Source of the DNA: Candidatus Gastranaerophilales bacterium
GTDB taxonomy: Bacteria > Cyanobacteriota > Vampirovibrionia > Gastranaerophilales > Gastranaerophilaceae
Assembly (NCBI GenBank): GCA_947625305.1
Contig: CANQNW010000002.1
Coordinates: 1-64,000, forward strand
Length of the DNA stretch: 64,000 nt
Direction of reading: 5' to 3'
Shown here: positions 7,089 to 16,565 of the stretch, piece after piece
Position numbering within the stretch: position 1 is the stretch's first letter
Layout of the letters: each line of letters begins with the position of its first letter
The notes under the pieces: generated by a model
What the model was told of the DNA's origin: nothing
The model's database searches: none
The model's input: the letters and a program-made list of their open reading frames with translations, nothing else
Program-made: the position numbers and the translations under genes

Positions 7089-8888
7089 ATGCAAAAAAAT
7101 ATAAATACGGGTAATTTTTTACTAAAAACAAATATACAATTTTTTATATTGTTATTAATATTAAATATTGCAGATTTTTATATTTCCTCCGGCAATAAAG
7201 AAAAATTTACCCTATTCAGCCTTTTTATAAATTGTTCTCTGTTCTTTCTTTATAAAATAAGACTTTCTGAAATTATTAAAAAATATTGGCTCCATATAAA
7301 AAAAGAAATTTTATATATTAATTATCCTTTGCTGATTACAGGATTTTTCATACTAATGTTTTTGGTATTATCCGCAAATATTGTAATACTGGCGATTGTG
7401 AATAAAGATGCTTTAAATCCGGCTTTTATACTTACTTTTTTCCTAAGTACGATAACAATGCTGACCCCTTCAATATTTTTTCTTGTTTACATTTTTATTG
7501 TAAATCCGGCACTTATTTTACCTTCATACGATACAAGAAAGAATAAAAACAAATCCGATATAATTATAATAATACTATTTGTAATCTTTATACTGGCATC
7601 TTTATCAAAATTTACAACAGATGCAATAAACTCACTTACGATAAATAAAAGAGAAAAATTTAAGGCTGTAAAACTGCCTGTTTCATACTCTGAAAAATAC
7701 TTAAAATATAAAGACTTAACAGATAAAAGAATTAATATTCTTTCATTTGACACAATAAAAGTACCTTTGTACTATACAGCAGAAGGCTTTAAATATAATA
7801 CATATGAAGAGTCTGATTTTTTCTGCAAATCAATTAATGCAAGAGTTCCAAATCATATTGAAATATATAATATTATATTTAACAGATTTGATACCTTCGG
7901 AGAACAATACTATTGGACAAGCAACTATGCAGGCAAATATAATCTGGTGCTCCACTTTAAAAATATGTCATACGAAATAGAAATGAAACCTAAAAATATA
8001 ACTCCTACTCTGTATTGCATTTCAAATAATGAGGTTGATTCCCAATTATTAGATAAAAAATATTTTTACAGAAATAAAATTATTAAAAAAGAAAATAAAA
8101 TAAAAAAAACGAACAATAAAGAATATAAATTTCCGCCTGATATAAATGAAATAAAAACCTCCTTGGAAAATACCCTGCAAAATACGACACCTTTATTTCA
8201 AAAAATGCCGTCTGAAATCAGAAACGTTAATTTCTGCGTAAAACATGTTCCTGAAGATGTTTTTAATCAGCTGATTAAAGAAGGTTATAACTACAACAGG
8301 ACATTAAAAGCAAATCCGTATTATGAAAAAACAGATACGGCTATTTCTCAAACAATAACAAATAATAATGACAGAACACAAATTAATTTATGCTATTTCC
8401 CGTTTATTGATGATTCAAATATATCAAAAGAAAATCAAAAAGAAATATGGAAACAAAGTTTTTGTTCTCCTTCTTTTGAAGTTACAAAACAAACTCCCGT
8501 ATTAAAATCAGGATATGAAAAAAATGCATACTGTATGGCAAATGGAGGTCGAGTGCCGAATATCCCTGAATTAGCGGCAATACTTAAAGTATATGAAATA
8601 AATGACCCGGCAGCAAAATTTTGGACAAATAACGAAGTAAAAAATAATACATCACTTGACAGAGTTCCGATTTCAGTTCAATATACAGGTTCTGACTTTA
8701 TAAAACCCTCTATTGAACAAAAAAACGAGAATGCTTATACTTTTTGTATAAAAACACCTAAAAAACAATCTAAAATAATTTCAAATTTTCAATCTAAATT
8801 TTATAATGAATACGGGATTTCTTACGCAAAGAAAATATGTCCTTCCTGTGTATATTATGAAATGCCCGATACCGTACTTTTGCAATAA
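7089..8888 (+). CDS. polytopic membrane protein with two C-terminal DUF1566-like domains
   Basis: 599 residues. Roughly five membrane helices lie in the first 180 residues. Two related segments follow: about 235-320 (ARVPNHIEIYNI, then YWTSNYAG, then a terminal Cys) and about 480-570 (GGRVPNIPELAAIL, then FWTNNEV, ending YTFCIK). The order RVPN/RLP - FWTS/N - terminal FC matches DUF1566/FGE-like C-type-lectin folds, which are often on cell surfaces. Cysteines precede each copy, so a disulfide is plausible. No obvious ribosome binding site precedes ATG 7089. Function is unknown. Confidence 0.6.
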   Translation: MQKNINTGNFLLKTNIQFFILLLILNIADFYISSGNKEKFTLFSLFINCSLFFLYKIRLSEIIKKYWLHIKKEILYINYPLLITGFFILMFLVLSANIVILAIVNKDALNPAFILTFFLSTITMLTPSIFFLVYIFIVNPALILPSYDTRKNKNKSDIIIIILFVIFILASLSKFTTDAINSLTINKREKFKAVKLPVSYSEKYLKYKDLTDKRINILSFDTIKVPLYYTAEGFKYNTYEESDFFCKSINARVPNHIEIYNIIFNRFDTFGEQYYWTSNYAGKYNLVLHFKNMSYEIEMKPKNITPTLYCISNNEVDSQLLDKKYFYRNKIIKKENKIKKTNNKEYKFPPDINEIKTSLENTLQNTTPLFQKMPSEIRNVNFCVKHVPEDVFNQLIKEGYNYNRTLKANPYYEKTDTAISQTITNNNDRTQINLCYFPFIDDSNISKENQKEIWKQSFCSPSFEVTKQTPVLKSGYEKNAYCMANGGRVPNIPELAAILKVYEINDPAAKFWTNNEVKNNTSLDRVPISVQYTGSDFIKPSIEQKNENAYTFCIKTPKKQSKIISNFQSKFYNEYGISYAKKICPSCVYYEMPDTVLLQ

Positions 8889-8921
8889 TATGCTACAATA
8901 ATTAAAAACGGGAGAAATACT

Positions 8922-10652
8922 ATGAATTTTGAACTTAATTTATCTGTAGAAGAACTTGAAAAAAGAACACATAAAGATTATTTAATAAGAAAACCATTGT
9001 TAAAAGAAGATGCAGAGGAGTATAAAGCTCTTGCGGAAGGCGATAAAGAGGCACTTAAGCACCTTTGTAAAGCGGCAAATTATGCAAATATAATTTACAT
9101 GAAACAGGATAATGAATTAAACCTGACTTTTCTTGAATTTATAAATAAAGAAACCGAAAAAGGCAGCAAGCAGGCAGAATTAACTAAAATTTTATTTACC
9201 GCACAATTAGGAATAATAGGAATAGACTCTGAATCTAACCCAGTAATACTTTTAAAAGATGCAAAAGAAACAGACGGGAAAGCCTTTTACCCTAACGGTT
9301 TAACAAAAGAAGAACTCCATAAAATATTAAAGGAAATGCTTAAAAACGGCGAAAGAGATGAAGTCGAAAAAATATTAAATCAAAGAACAATAGTAAAAAG
9401 AAACGGCAGTAAACTTAAAGCATATGATTATACTGAAGAATTTAAAGAAGAATTTAATAAAATAGCCGATGAACTTGAACTTGCATCAAAAACATCAACA
9501 AATAAAGATTTTAATGAGTATTTACTGCTCCAAGCAAAGGCATTAAGAGAAAATGACCCGATGCTTGATGCAAAAGCCGATAAAAAATGGGCATCTCTTC
9601 AGGATACTCCCTTAGAATTTACAATTTCAAGAGAACAATATGCGGATTTATTTACGGGAAGTGTTATAGAAGATGAAGAATTAAAAAAATTACTTGAAGA
9701 AAATAATATAACGGCAATTTCAAAAGATTCAATAGGCATAAGAGTTGGAATTGTAAATAAAAAAGGCACCGAGGATTTACTAAAAGTAAAACATTACCTT
9801 CCTTTAATGGCTGAAAATATGCCGTTAAAAGAACAATATGAACAAAATATATCCTCAGAAGAAGATAATCTTCAAACAATGGTGGATGTTGATATAGTTT
9901 CATTAAGAGGAGATGAAGGCTCATATAGAGGCGGAATAACAATCGCCCAAAATCTTCCGAATAATGATAAGCTTTCGCTTACAATCGGCGGAGGAAGGAG
10001 AAATGTATATCACAGACAAATCAGAACCAGCAACTCACCCGATGCAATAGAAAGAAGAAGAAAAAGACTTAACGCAACATTAAACCCCGAACTTCATAAA
10101 TATTACAACCCTGAAGCAGACCACTGGTTTACTATAGGGCATGAAAATGTTCACTCATTAGGGCCGAAATCAGGAACAGAGGCGCTTGGAAAATACAAAA
10201 ACATAATTGAAGAAAATAAAGCAGATATGGGGTCTTTAGCTCTTTTAGATTGCCTTACAAATGCAGGTGTATACACGGAAGAAGAGAAAAAACAAATACT
10301 GGTTACTTTTGGAGCAAACTGCTTTTTAAAAGCGAAACCCGAACTATCTCAAGCACATCGTGTTAGAACTGTTATGCAGGCTTATTTCTTTATAAAAGAA
10401 GGAGCAATATCTGTTAATAATGAAGGTATTATAGACATAAATATTGATAAAATGGTTCAAACGGCAAACAAAATGCTTACTGAAATAATTCAAGTCCAAT
10501 TATCTCAAGATTTTAACAAGGGCGAAGAATATGTTAACAAATACTTCAAATGGACAGATGAAATAAATAATGTATCAATAAAATTAAAAGAAATTGATAA
10601 AGCATTAAACGGAATGATAGAAACTCCGTTAGCAGACATTTTATGTAAATAA
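8922..10652 (+). CDS. putative zinc metalloprotease (HExxH, M49-like)
   Basis: 576 residues, no signal peptide. H407-E-N-V-H411 forms an HExxH zinc site, followed by LGP and, 19 residues later, EENKAD (430-435), which can supply the third ligand. This HExxH...E(E/N)xKAD layout resembles bacterial relatives of dipeptidyl peptidase III (family M49) and related zincins. The N-terminal 350 residues are charged and helical with an EF-hand-free fold I do not recognise. A GGGAG ribosome binding site precedes ATG. Enzyme class is inferred from the motif; substrate is unknown. Confidence 0.6.
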   Translation: MNFELNLSVEELEKRTHKDYLIRKPLLKEDAEEYKALAEGDKEALKHLCKAANYANIIYMKQDNELNLTFLEFINKETEKGSKQAELTKILFTAQLGIIGIDSESNPVILLKDAKETDGKAFYPNGLTKEELHKILKEMLKNGERDEVEKILNQRTIVKRNGSKLKAYDYTEEFKEEFNKIADELELASKTSTNKDFNEYLLLQAKALRENDPMLDAKADKKWASLQDTPLEFTISREQYADLFTGSVIEDEELKKLLEENNITAISKDSIGIRVGIVNKKGTEDLLKVKHYLPLMAENMPLKEQYEQNISSEEDNLQTMVDVDIVSLRGDEGSYRGGITIAQNLPNNDKLSLTIGGGRRNVYHRQIRTSNSPDAIERRRKRLNATLNPELHKYYNPEADHWFTIGHENVHSLGPKSGTEALGKYKNIIEENKADMGSLALLDCLTNAGVYTEEEKKQILVTFGANCFLKAKPELSQAHRVRTVMQAYFFIKEGAISVNNEGIIDINIDKMVQTANKMLTEIIQVQLSQDFNKGEEYVNKYFKWTDEINNVSIKLKEIDKALNGMIETPLADILCK

Positions 10653-10677
10653 AATAAAACATTATCTATAAGAGTAG

Positions 10678-10706
10678 TTGAAAATACACTTAATTTATGG
10701 TACGAT
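10678..10706 (+). promoter_or_regulatory. promoter for the 76-residue gene
   Basis: TTGAAA (10678-10683) and TACGAT (10701-10706) are spaced 17 bases apart, about 36 bases before ATG 10742. Confidence 0.45.
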
Positions 10707-10741
10707 TTTGGCATGGAAAATTATGTGTAAAGGGGCTTTTC

Positions 10742-10972
10742 ATGAAAATTCAAGCGATAAATCCTGTTCATAGCTGTCAGCCGATAAAACAAGTTGAATT
10801 TGGAAAAAAAGCAAAGAAAATTAATTTAAATGAAGCCATAAAAAATAGTCCGGATACATTTCAGGCTAATCAAATTTCCACGGAACAAAAATATGATTTA
10901 GCTTGCCGATTAGCCGCATATTACAAAACCCAATATGAAAATCTTTTAAAAACCGGTGTTTGTGAAGCTTAA
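10742..10972 (+). CDS. small hypothetical protein, 76 aa
   Basis: I chose ATG 10742, because AAGGGG lies 7-12 bases upstream and a promoter precedes it; an in-frame ATG at 10697 would overlap the -10 region. The protein begins MKIQAINPVHS and reaches VEFGKKAKK by residue 24, then becomes amphipathic helix. The N-terminus resembles those of the genes at 454, 30700 and 57387. No domain is recognised. It stands alone between the zincin-like gene and dprA. Confidence 0.6.
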   Translation: MKIQAINPVHSCQPIKQVEFGKKAKKINLNEAIKNSPDTFQANQISTEQKYDLACRLAAYYKTQYENLLKTGVCEA

Positions 10973-11021
10973 TTTTATTTAACAACTGGACTATATACCT
11001 TTTGTATGTTATTTATTAGCT

Positions 11022-12122
11022 ATGAATAATAAAAAATATTGGTGTGCATTTTCAAGACTGACAAAGACAGGTACTGCTTTTGTTAATACACTTTATGCTT
11101 ATTTTAAATCTATAGAACTTGCTTGGCATGCCGAAGAATATGTTTTAAGAAAAATAGAAGGACTGAGAAAAACCTCCGTTGACAGTTTTCTTGAAGAAAG
11201 AAAAAAAATAAATCCCGATGAGTGTCTTGAGTACACCGAAAAACAGGGAATACAATTTATCTGCCTTGAAGATGATGAGTATCCTAATCTTTTAAAACAT
11301 ATCTATAATCCGCCCACAGGACTTTTTGTTGCGGGTGACTTAAAATCATGCAACTTAGAAAGAACTCTGGCTGTTGTAGGTTCAAGAAAAGCAAGCGAAA
11401 ACTCTAAAACGGTACTAAGAAAAATTTTATCGGGCTTTCATGATACGGATATCTGTATAATATCAGGCATGGCAGAAGGAATAGACACTGCTGCACATAA
11501 AACTGCAATCGATAACAATATGAAAACCATTGCTGTACTCGGCGGAGGGTTTGATAAAATTTACCCGAAATCAAATATAAAATTATTTAATCAAATAAAA
11601 GAAGGTAATGGCGCAGTTATAACCGAGTATTGGTTTAGTGAAGATGCAATAAGCTGGCATTTCCCTTTAAGAAACAGGATTGTTTCAGGGCTTTCTAAAG
11701 GTGTTTTGGTAGCAGAAGCCGCTTTAAAATCAGGTGCGATGATAACAGCAAAGCTTGCACTTGAACAAGGCAAAGAATTAATGTGCATGCCGGGGTTAAT
11801 TTCTAACCCGAATACGGAAGGAATATATAAACTTATTAAAACAGGTGCGGGTGTTATAACAAATACCGAAGATATTTTAGATGCGATGAATTGGCGGATT
11901 ACAAATCAAATCAATACCGAAATTAATACAAAGCCAAACCTTAATTTAACACCCGAAGAACAACTTGTTATAGAGTGCATAAAAAAAGATATGCTGACAA
12001 TGGATGAGATTATTTTAAAAACAAACTTGAATATAAATGATTTAATGGTAATATTAACAAAGTTAGAATTAAACGGAATAATTTCCTCAACAGAGGGCGG
12101 AAAATACATCTCAATGGTATAA
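11022..12122 (+). CDS. dprA: DNA processing protein A
   Basis: 366-residue DprA/Smf, which loads RecA on incoming single-stranded DNA during natural transformation. The Rossmann-like core carries VGSRKASE, ISGMAEGIDTAAHK, TIAVLGGGFDKIYP and a SGAMITAKLALEQGKELMCMPG block, all family signatures. An N-terminal SAM/HhH-like helical region and a C-terminal winged-helix region (about 305-366) flank it. It begins a run with topA and aroE with gaps of only 3 bases. The dprA-topA order is common in bacteria. It suggests competence potential, but no com genes are in the window. Confidence 0.95.
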   Translation: MNNKKYWCAFSRLTKTGTAFVNTLYAYFKSIELAWHAEEYVLRKIEGLRKTSVDSFLEERKKINPDECLEYTEKQGIQFICLEDDEYPNLLKHIYNPPTGLFVAGDLKSCNLERTLAVVGSRKASENSKTVLRKILSGFHDTDICIISGMAEGIDTAAHKTAIDNNMKTIAVLGGGFDKIYPKSNIKLFNQIKEGNGAVITEYWFSEDAISWHFPLRNRIVSGLSKGVLVAEAALKSGAMITAKLALEQGKELMCMPGLISNPNTEGIYKLIKTGAGVITNTEDILDAMNWRITNQINTEINTKPNLNLTPEEQLVIECIKKDMLTMDEIILKTNLNINDLMVILTKLELNGIISSTEGGKYISMV

Positions 12123-12125
12123 GAA

Positions 12126-14360
12126 ATGGCAAAGAAAAAAGAAAATATTCTGGTAATAGTTGAGTCGCCTGCGAAGTCAAAAACGATAAAAAAAATACTT
12201 GGCAGTTCATATGAAATAGAGGCGAGTTATGGTCATATAAGGGATTTCCCGCCAAAAGTTCTGGGCTTTGACGTTCAACATGATTTTACCCCGACTTTTG
12301 AAATTATTCCCGAAAAAAAATCAGTAGTAAAAAAGCTGAATGAATTGGCACAAAAATCTGACAGAGTATATCTTGCCTCCGATCCCGATAGAGAAGGAGA
12401 AGCAATAGCCTGGCATGTAAGGCAGGTCATTGATGTACCCGATGATAAAGTTTACCGTATAGAGTTTAACGAAATAACTCCTAAAGCTGTAACCTATGCC
12501 GTAGAAAACCCAAGACAAATTGATATGAAAAGGGTAAAAGCACAGCAGACAAGACAAATACTGGATAGGCTTGTAGGCTATAAAATCAGCCCCGTTTTGT
12601 GGGATAAAATGCGCAATTATCATTTAAGTGCAGGAAGAGTTCAAAGTGTTGCTCTTAAAATGATTTGCGAAAGAGAAGATGAAATAAATGCTTTCACTCC
12701 TGTTGAATACTGGACAATATCAGCAGATTTATTAAAGGATAAATCCAAATTTACGGCAGAACTTGCAAAATATAAAAATGCAAAAGCCGACATAAAAAAT
12801 GAAAAAGAGGCATTAAAAATAGCCGAATACTTAAAAGAAAAAGACAGAACTTTTAATGTTTCAAAAATAACAACAAGAAACACAACAAGAAAACCCACTG
12901 CCCCATTTATAACATCAACTTTGCAGAGAGAGGCAAGCAACAAACTAGGCTACGGTGTATCAAAAACAATGCAGATAGCCCAAAAACTCTATGAAGGAAT
13001 TGATATAGGTTCAGACGGCCCTGTAGGTTTAATAACATATATGAGAACCGATTCTGTCAGGATTTCGGATGATGCGCAATCTGCCGCAAAAGATTTTATT
13101 ATTGAAAATTACGGAGAAAAATATTACCCTAAAACTCCCAATAATTACGTAAAAAAATCCAAAAACGTACAAGATGCCCATGAGGCAATAAGACCATCTT
13201 ACATAGAAAGAACACCCGAAAGCATTAAACAATATCTTTCAAGCGAACAATATAATTTGTATAAGCTTATATGGAGCAAGTTTGTTGCATCTCAAATGGA
13301 AAATGCAAATGTAAAAAATACAACTGTAGATATACAGGCAGGTGACTGCTTATTTAAAGCAGGAGTTAGCAAAATAACCTTTGACGGGTATTTAAAAATT
13401 TATAATGAAGATGACGAAGAAGAAATATCATCTAAAATCCCTGATTTAAAAGAAGGCGATAATTTAAAACTAAAAGAAATAATGCCCAAACAGCATTTTA
13501 CAAGTCCCCCGCCAAGATACACGGAAGCATCACTTGTAAAGGCACTCGAGGAACACGGCATAGGCAGACCTTCAACATATGCGCCGATTATATCTAAAAT
13601 CCAGCAGAAAAATTACGTTGAAAAAATTGAAAAAGCACTTGCTCCGACAACTTTAGGCATGACTTTATGCAAACAATTAAACGAACACTTTAAAGACATA
13701 ATGAATTATGAATTTACTGCGAAAATGGAAACAAAACTTGACGATATCGCAGAAGATAAACTTAAGTGGAATGAAGTTATAAAAGATTTTTATACTCCGT
13801 TTATTCAAACTGTAACGGAAGCTAAAACAAATATGCAAAAAGTTACAATTGAATCGGATATAATATGCCCTGCCTGCGGAAGCAAAATGGTTGTAAGAAC
13901 AAGCAGATACGGTTCGCAATTTTTAGGGTGTTCAAAATACCCCGAATGTAAGACAATGCTTCCTTTAAGCAAGGATGGTCAAGTTCTGCCTCAAAATCAG
14001 GAAACGGATGAAAAATGCGAAAAATGTAATTCGCCGATGGTTCAAAAAACAGGGCCTTACGGTCAATACTTAGAATGCACAAATCCGGAGTGCAAACACA
14101 GAAAACGAATAATAAAATCAACAGGGGTAAAATGCCCTAAATGCGGAAAAGGTGAAATAGTATTTAAAAAATCGAAATACGGAAAAATATTTTTTGCCTG
14201 CAGTGAATATCCCGATTGCGATTTTGTTTCTTGGAATGAACCCGTTGATGAAAGATGCCCCGAATGCGGTAATATACTTGTAAAGAAGGTTACAAAAAAA
14301 GAAAAGAAACTCGTTTGTTCAAATAAAAAATGTTCCTTTTCTAAAGAAATGGAAGAATAA
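12126..14360 (+). CDS. topA: DNA topoisomerase I
   Basis: 744-residue type IA topoisomerase that relaxes negative supercoils. The TOPRIM domain is N-terminal (VIVESPAKSKTI, ASDPDREGEAIAWH). The catalytic tyrosine is in GLITYMRTDS. LEEHGIGRPSTYAPII is another signature. Four C-terminal zinc ribbons are visible: CPACGSK...CSKYPEC, CEKCNSP...CTNPEC, CPKCGKG...CSEYPDC and CPECGNI...CSNKKC. It lies 3 bases after dprA and 3 before aroE. Confidence 0.97.
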   Translation: MAKKKENILVIVESPAKSKTIKKILGSSYEIEASYGHIRDFPPKVLGFDVQHDFTPTFEIIPEKKSVVKKLNELAQKSDRVYLASDPDREGEAIAWHVRQVIDVPDDKVYRIEFNEITPKAVTYAVENPRQIDMKRVKAQQTRQILDRLVGYKISPVLWDKMRNYHLSAGRVQSVALKMICEREDEINAFTPVEYWTISADLLKDKSKFTAELAKYKNAKADIKNEKEALKIAEYLKEKDRTFNVSKITTRNTTRKPTAPFITSTLQREASNKLGYGVSKTMQIAQKLYEGIDIGSDGPVGLITYMRTDSVRISDDAQSAAKDFIIENYGEKYYPKTPNNYVKKSKNVQDAHEAIRPSYIERTPESIKQYLSSEQYNLYKLIWSKFVASQMENANVKNTTVDIQAGDCLFKAGVSKITFDGYLKIYNEDDEEEISSKIPDLKEGDNLKLKEIMPKQHFTSPPPRYTEASLVKALEEHGIGRPSTYAPIISKIQQKNYVEKIEKALAPTTLGMTLCKQLNEHFKDIMNYEFTAKMETKLDDIAEDKLKWNEVIKDFYTPFIQTVTEAKTNMQKVTIESDIICPACGSKMVVRTSRYGSQFLGCSKYPECKTMLPLSKDGQVLPQNQETDEKCEKCNSPMVQKTGPYGQYLECTNPECKHRKRIIKSTGVKCPKCGKGEIVFKKSKYGKIFFACSEYPDCDFVSWNEPVDERCPECGNILVKKVTKKEKKLVCSNKKCSFSKEMEE

Positions 14361-14363
14361 ATT

Positions 14364-15215
14364 ATGTATAAATTCGGATTAATCGGATACCCATTATCAC
14401 ATTCAATGTCAAAAGTAATTCATGAGGCTGCTTTTAAATCCATAAAAGAAGAAGGCACTTATGAAATACTTGAAACACCGCCCGAGGATTTAGTTCCGAG
14501 AATAAAATATTTAAAATCCAATAATTATCAAGGGTTTAATGTAACAATTCCTTTAAAAGTTCCCGTAACATTATTTTTATCTGAAGTTGATAATGTCGCA
14601 AATATTGCAAAAAGTGCAAACACAATAAAAATCTTACCCGATGGAACACTAATAGGCTACAATACAGATGTATACGGATTTGTAGAAGCGATACCGCAGG
14701 ATTTTAGGGCAAAATTAGCCGGCACAGCAACAGCGGTTTTAGGTAACGGCGGAGCAGCCAGGGCAATAGGAGTAGGGCTTTCAATATTAAAGGTTAAAAG
14801 AATTGACTTTTTCGTAAGGAATATAATAAATGCCTCCTCAATGACCGAAGGATTAAGGAAAAATTTCCCCTCTGTTGAAATAAACTGTTATCAAATAGAA
14901 AGTCTTAAAGATTTATCAAAATATTCAATGCTGGTCAATACAACTCCAATCGGGATGAGAGGCAAAGCTATGGGGCTCTCTCCCATTGAAGAAGATGTTG
15001 TTTTAACTATGAATAAAAACGGTTACATCTATGATATAGTATATAATCCGCTGAAAACAGAGCTTATAAAACTGGCGAAAAAACAGAAAATCAATACTAT
15101 TCAAGGACTTGATATGCTTATTTATCAAGGAGCAAAAGCATTTGAAATCTGGACAGGCAAAAAACCCGACATATTAAAAATGAAAATAGCAGCCTTAGAA
15201 GAAATGGCAGATTAA
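14364..15215 (+). CDS. aroE: shikimate dehydrogenase
   Basis: 283-residue NADP-dependent enzyme reducing 3-dehydroshikimate to shikimate. The substrate-binding motif is GYPLSHSMSK, the catalytic Lys is in NVTIPLKVPV, the nucleotide loop is GNGGAARAIG, and NTTPIGM and GLDMLIYQGAKAFEIW complete the family set. It ends in a 4-base overlap with the convergent fliI gene, with no terminator between them. Confidence 0.95.
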   Translation: MYKFGLIGYPLSHSMSKVIHEAAFKSIKEEGTYEILETPPEDLVPRIKYLKSNNYQGFNVTIPLKVPVTLFLSEVDNVANIAKSANTIKILPDGTLIGYNTDVYGFVEAIPQDFRAKLAGTATAVLGNGGAARAIGVGLSILKVKRIDFFVRNIINASSMTEGLRKNFPSVEINCYQIESLKDLSKYSMLVNTTPIGMRGKAMGLSPIEEDVVLTMNKNGYIYDIVYNPLKTELIKLAKKQKINTIQGLDMLIYQGAKAFEIWTGKKPDILKMKIAALEEMAD

Positions 15216-16561
15216 ATATCAACATCCTTCATCATAGAAATTAAAGTAGATATGGTATTTTCCATAGTCACACTGTCTGATGTTCTTTGCTGGAGAAAAG
15301 CATTAATTTGAGGCATAAGTTCAATAGCAATATCAAGCTTAGGATTTGAACCTGCATTATACATTCCTACATCAATTAAATCTTTATTTTCACGATATAA
15401 AGACATTAATTGGCGCATTTTATATGCGGCTTGCTTATGTTCCTCAGTTACAATTTCCGTAAATAAACGGCTTATACTTCCTAAAACGTCAATAGCAGGA
15501 TAATGATTCATTTCCGCAATTTTTCGGGACAGGAATATATGCCCGTCAACAATACCTCTTACGGTATCAACAACGGGGTCATTAATATCATCGCCCTCCA
15601 TAAGGACGGTATATAAAGCCGTAATAGAGCCTCTCGGGCTGTTTCCGCTTCGTTCAAGAACTCTTTGAAGCCAAGAGAATATTGAAGGCGGATAACCTTT
15701 AATAGTAGGAGGTTCGCCAATCGACAGTCCGACTTCTCTTCCTGCCATAGCGCACCTTGTAACGGTGTCAGTCATTAAGAAAACTTTTTTACCTTTATCT
15801 CTAAAATACTCGCATACGGCAGTAGCTGACAGAAGGCATTTTTGCCTGATTAAAGGAGGCTGGTCGCCCGTTGAACATACAATTACGGATTTACGCATAC
15901 CTTCTTCGCCTAGCGAGTTTTCAATAAATTCTTTAACTTCCCTTCCACGTTCTCCTATTAGTGCAACAACATTGACATCCGCATCAGAGTTTCTTGCAAT
16001 CATACCGAGCATAGTACTTTTACCGACCCCTGAGCCTGCAAACAAGCCCATTCTCTGACCGGCTCCGAGTGTTAACATTGAATCTATAGCCCTTACACCA
16101 GTTGAAAACATTTGTGTAATAATAGGTCTATCAAATGCATCGGGCGGAGGATTATCAATATTTGTCCACTCTGCGCCTCTTGTATCCATTGGTTTCCCGT
16201 CTATTGGTTCACCTAAAGGACTTATTAATCTTCCCAGTAAAAAATCTCCAACGGGTATACTTATAGCCTTTCCTGTTGTTGTAACTAAACTGCCTTGACC
16301 TATTCCCGCACCGTCATATAATAACAGCAATTGTGCATTTTCACCCTTAAACGCAACAACTTCTGCAGGTTTTTTTTCTCCCTGATAATTTTCAATAAAA
16401 CATAAATCACCGATTTTAAGCCCCGGGAGTTTAACTTCTACCGTCAACCCCAGAAGTTTTGAAACAGTGCCTTTATATGAATACAGTTTTGTTGAATTTA
16501 TTATTTCAAAAGCCTGTTTTTTTACATATTCTATTGATTTTTCAGTTGATTGTTCAAGCAT
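15212..16561 (-). CDS. fliI: flagellar export ATPase
   Basis: 449-residue T3SS/F1-type ATPase that energises substrate unfolding and export. Walker A is GLFAGSGVGKSTMLGM; GERGREVKEFIE, TDTVTRCAMAGREVGLSIGEPP and the Walker B region (ITALYTVLMEGDD) follow. I chose ATG 16561, which sits 4 bases after the flhA stop with GAGTAGGA upstream. A GTG at 16594 would add 11 residues inside flhA. It is the last gene of the flagellar operon and converges on aroE. Confidence 0.95.
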   Translation of the reverse strand: MLEQSTEKSIEYVKKQAFEIINSTKLYSYKGTVSKLLGLTVEVKLPGLKIGDLCFIENYQGEKKPAEVVAFKGENAQLLLLYDGAGIGQGSLVTTTGKAISIPVGDFLLGRLISPLGEPIDGKPMDTRGAEWTNIDNPPPDAFDRPIITQMFSTGVRAIDSMLTLGAGQRMGLFAGSGVGKSTMLGMIARNSDADVNVVALIGERGREVKEFIENSLGEEGMRKSVIVCSTGDQPPLIRQKCLLSATAVCEYFRDKGKKVFLMTDTVTRCAMAGREVGLSIGEPPTIKGYPPSIFSWLQRVLERSGNSPRGSITALYTVLMEGDDINDPVVDTVRGIVDGHIFLSRKIAEMNHYPAIDVLGSISRLFTEIVTEEHKQAAYKMRQLMSLYRENKDLIDVGMYNAGSNPKLDIAIELMPQINAFLQQRTSDSVTMENTISTLISMMKDVDI

Positions 16562-16565
16562 AGTC

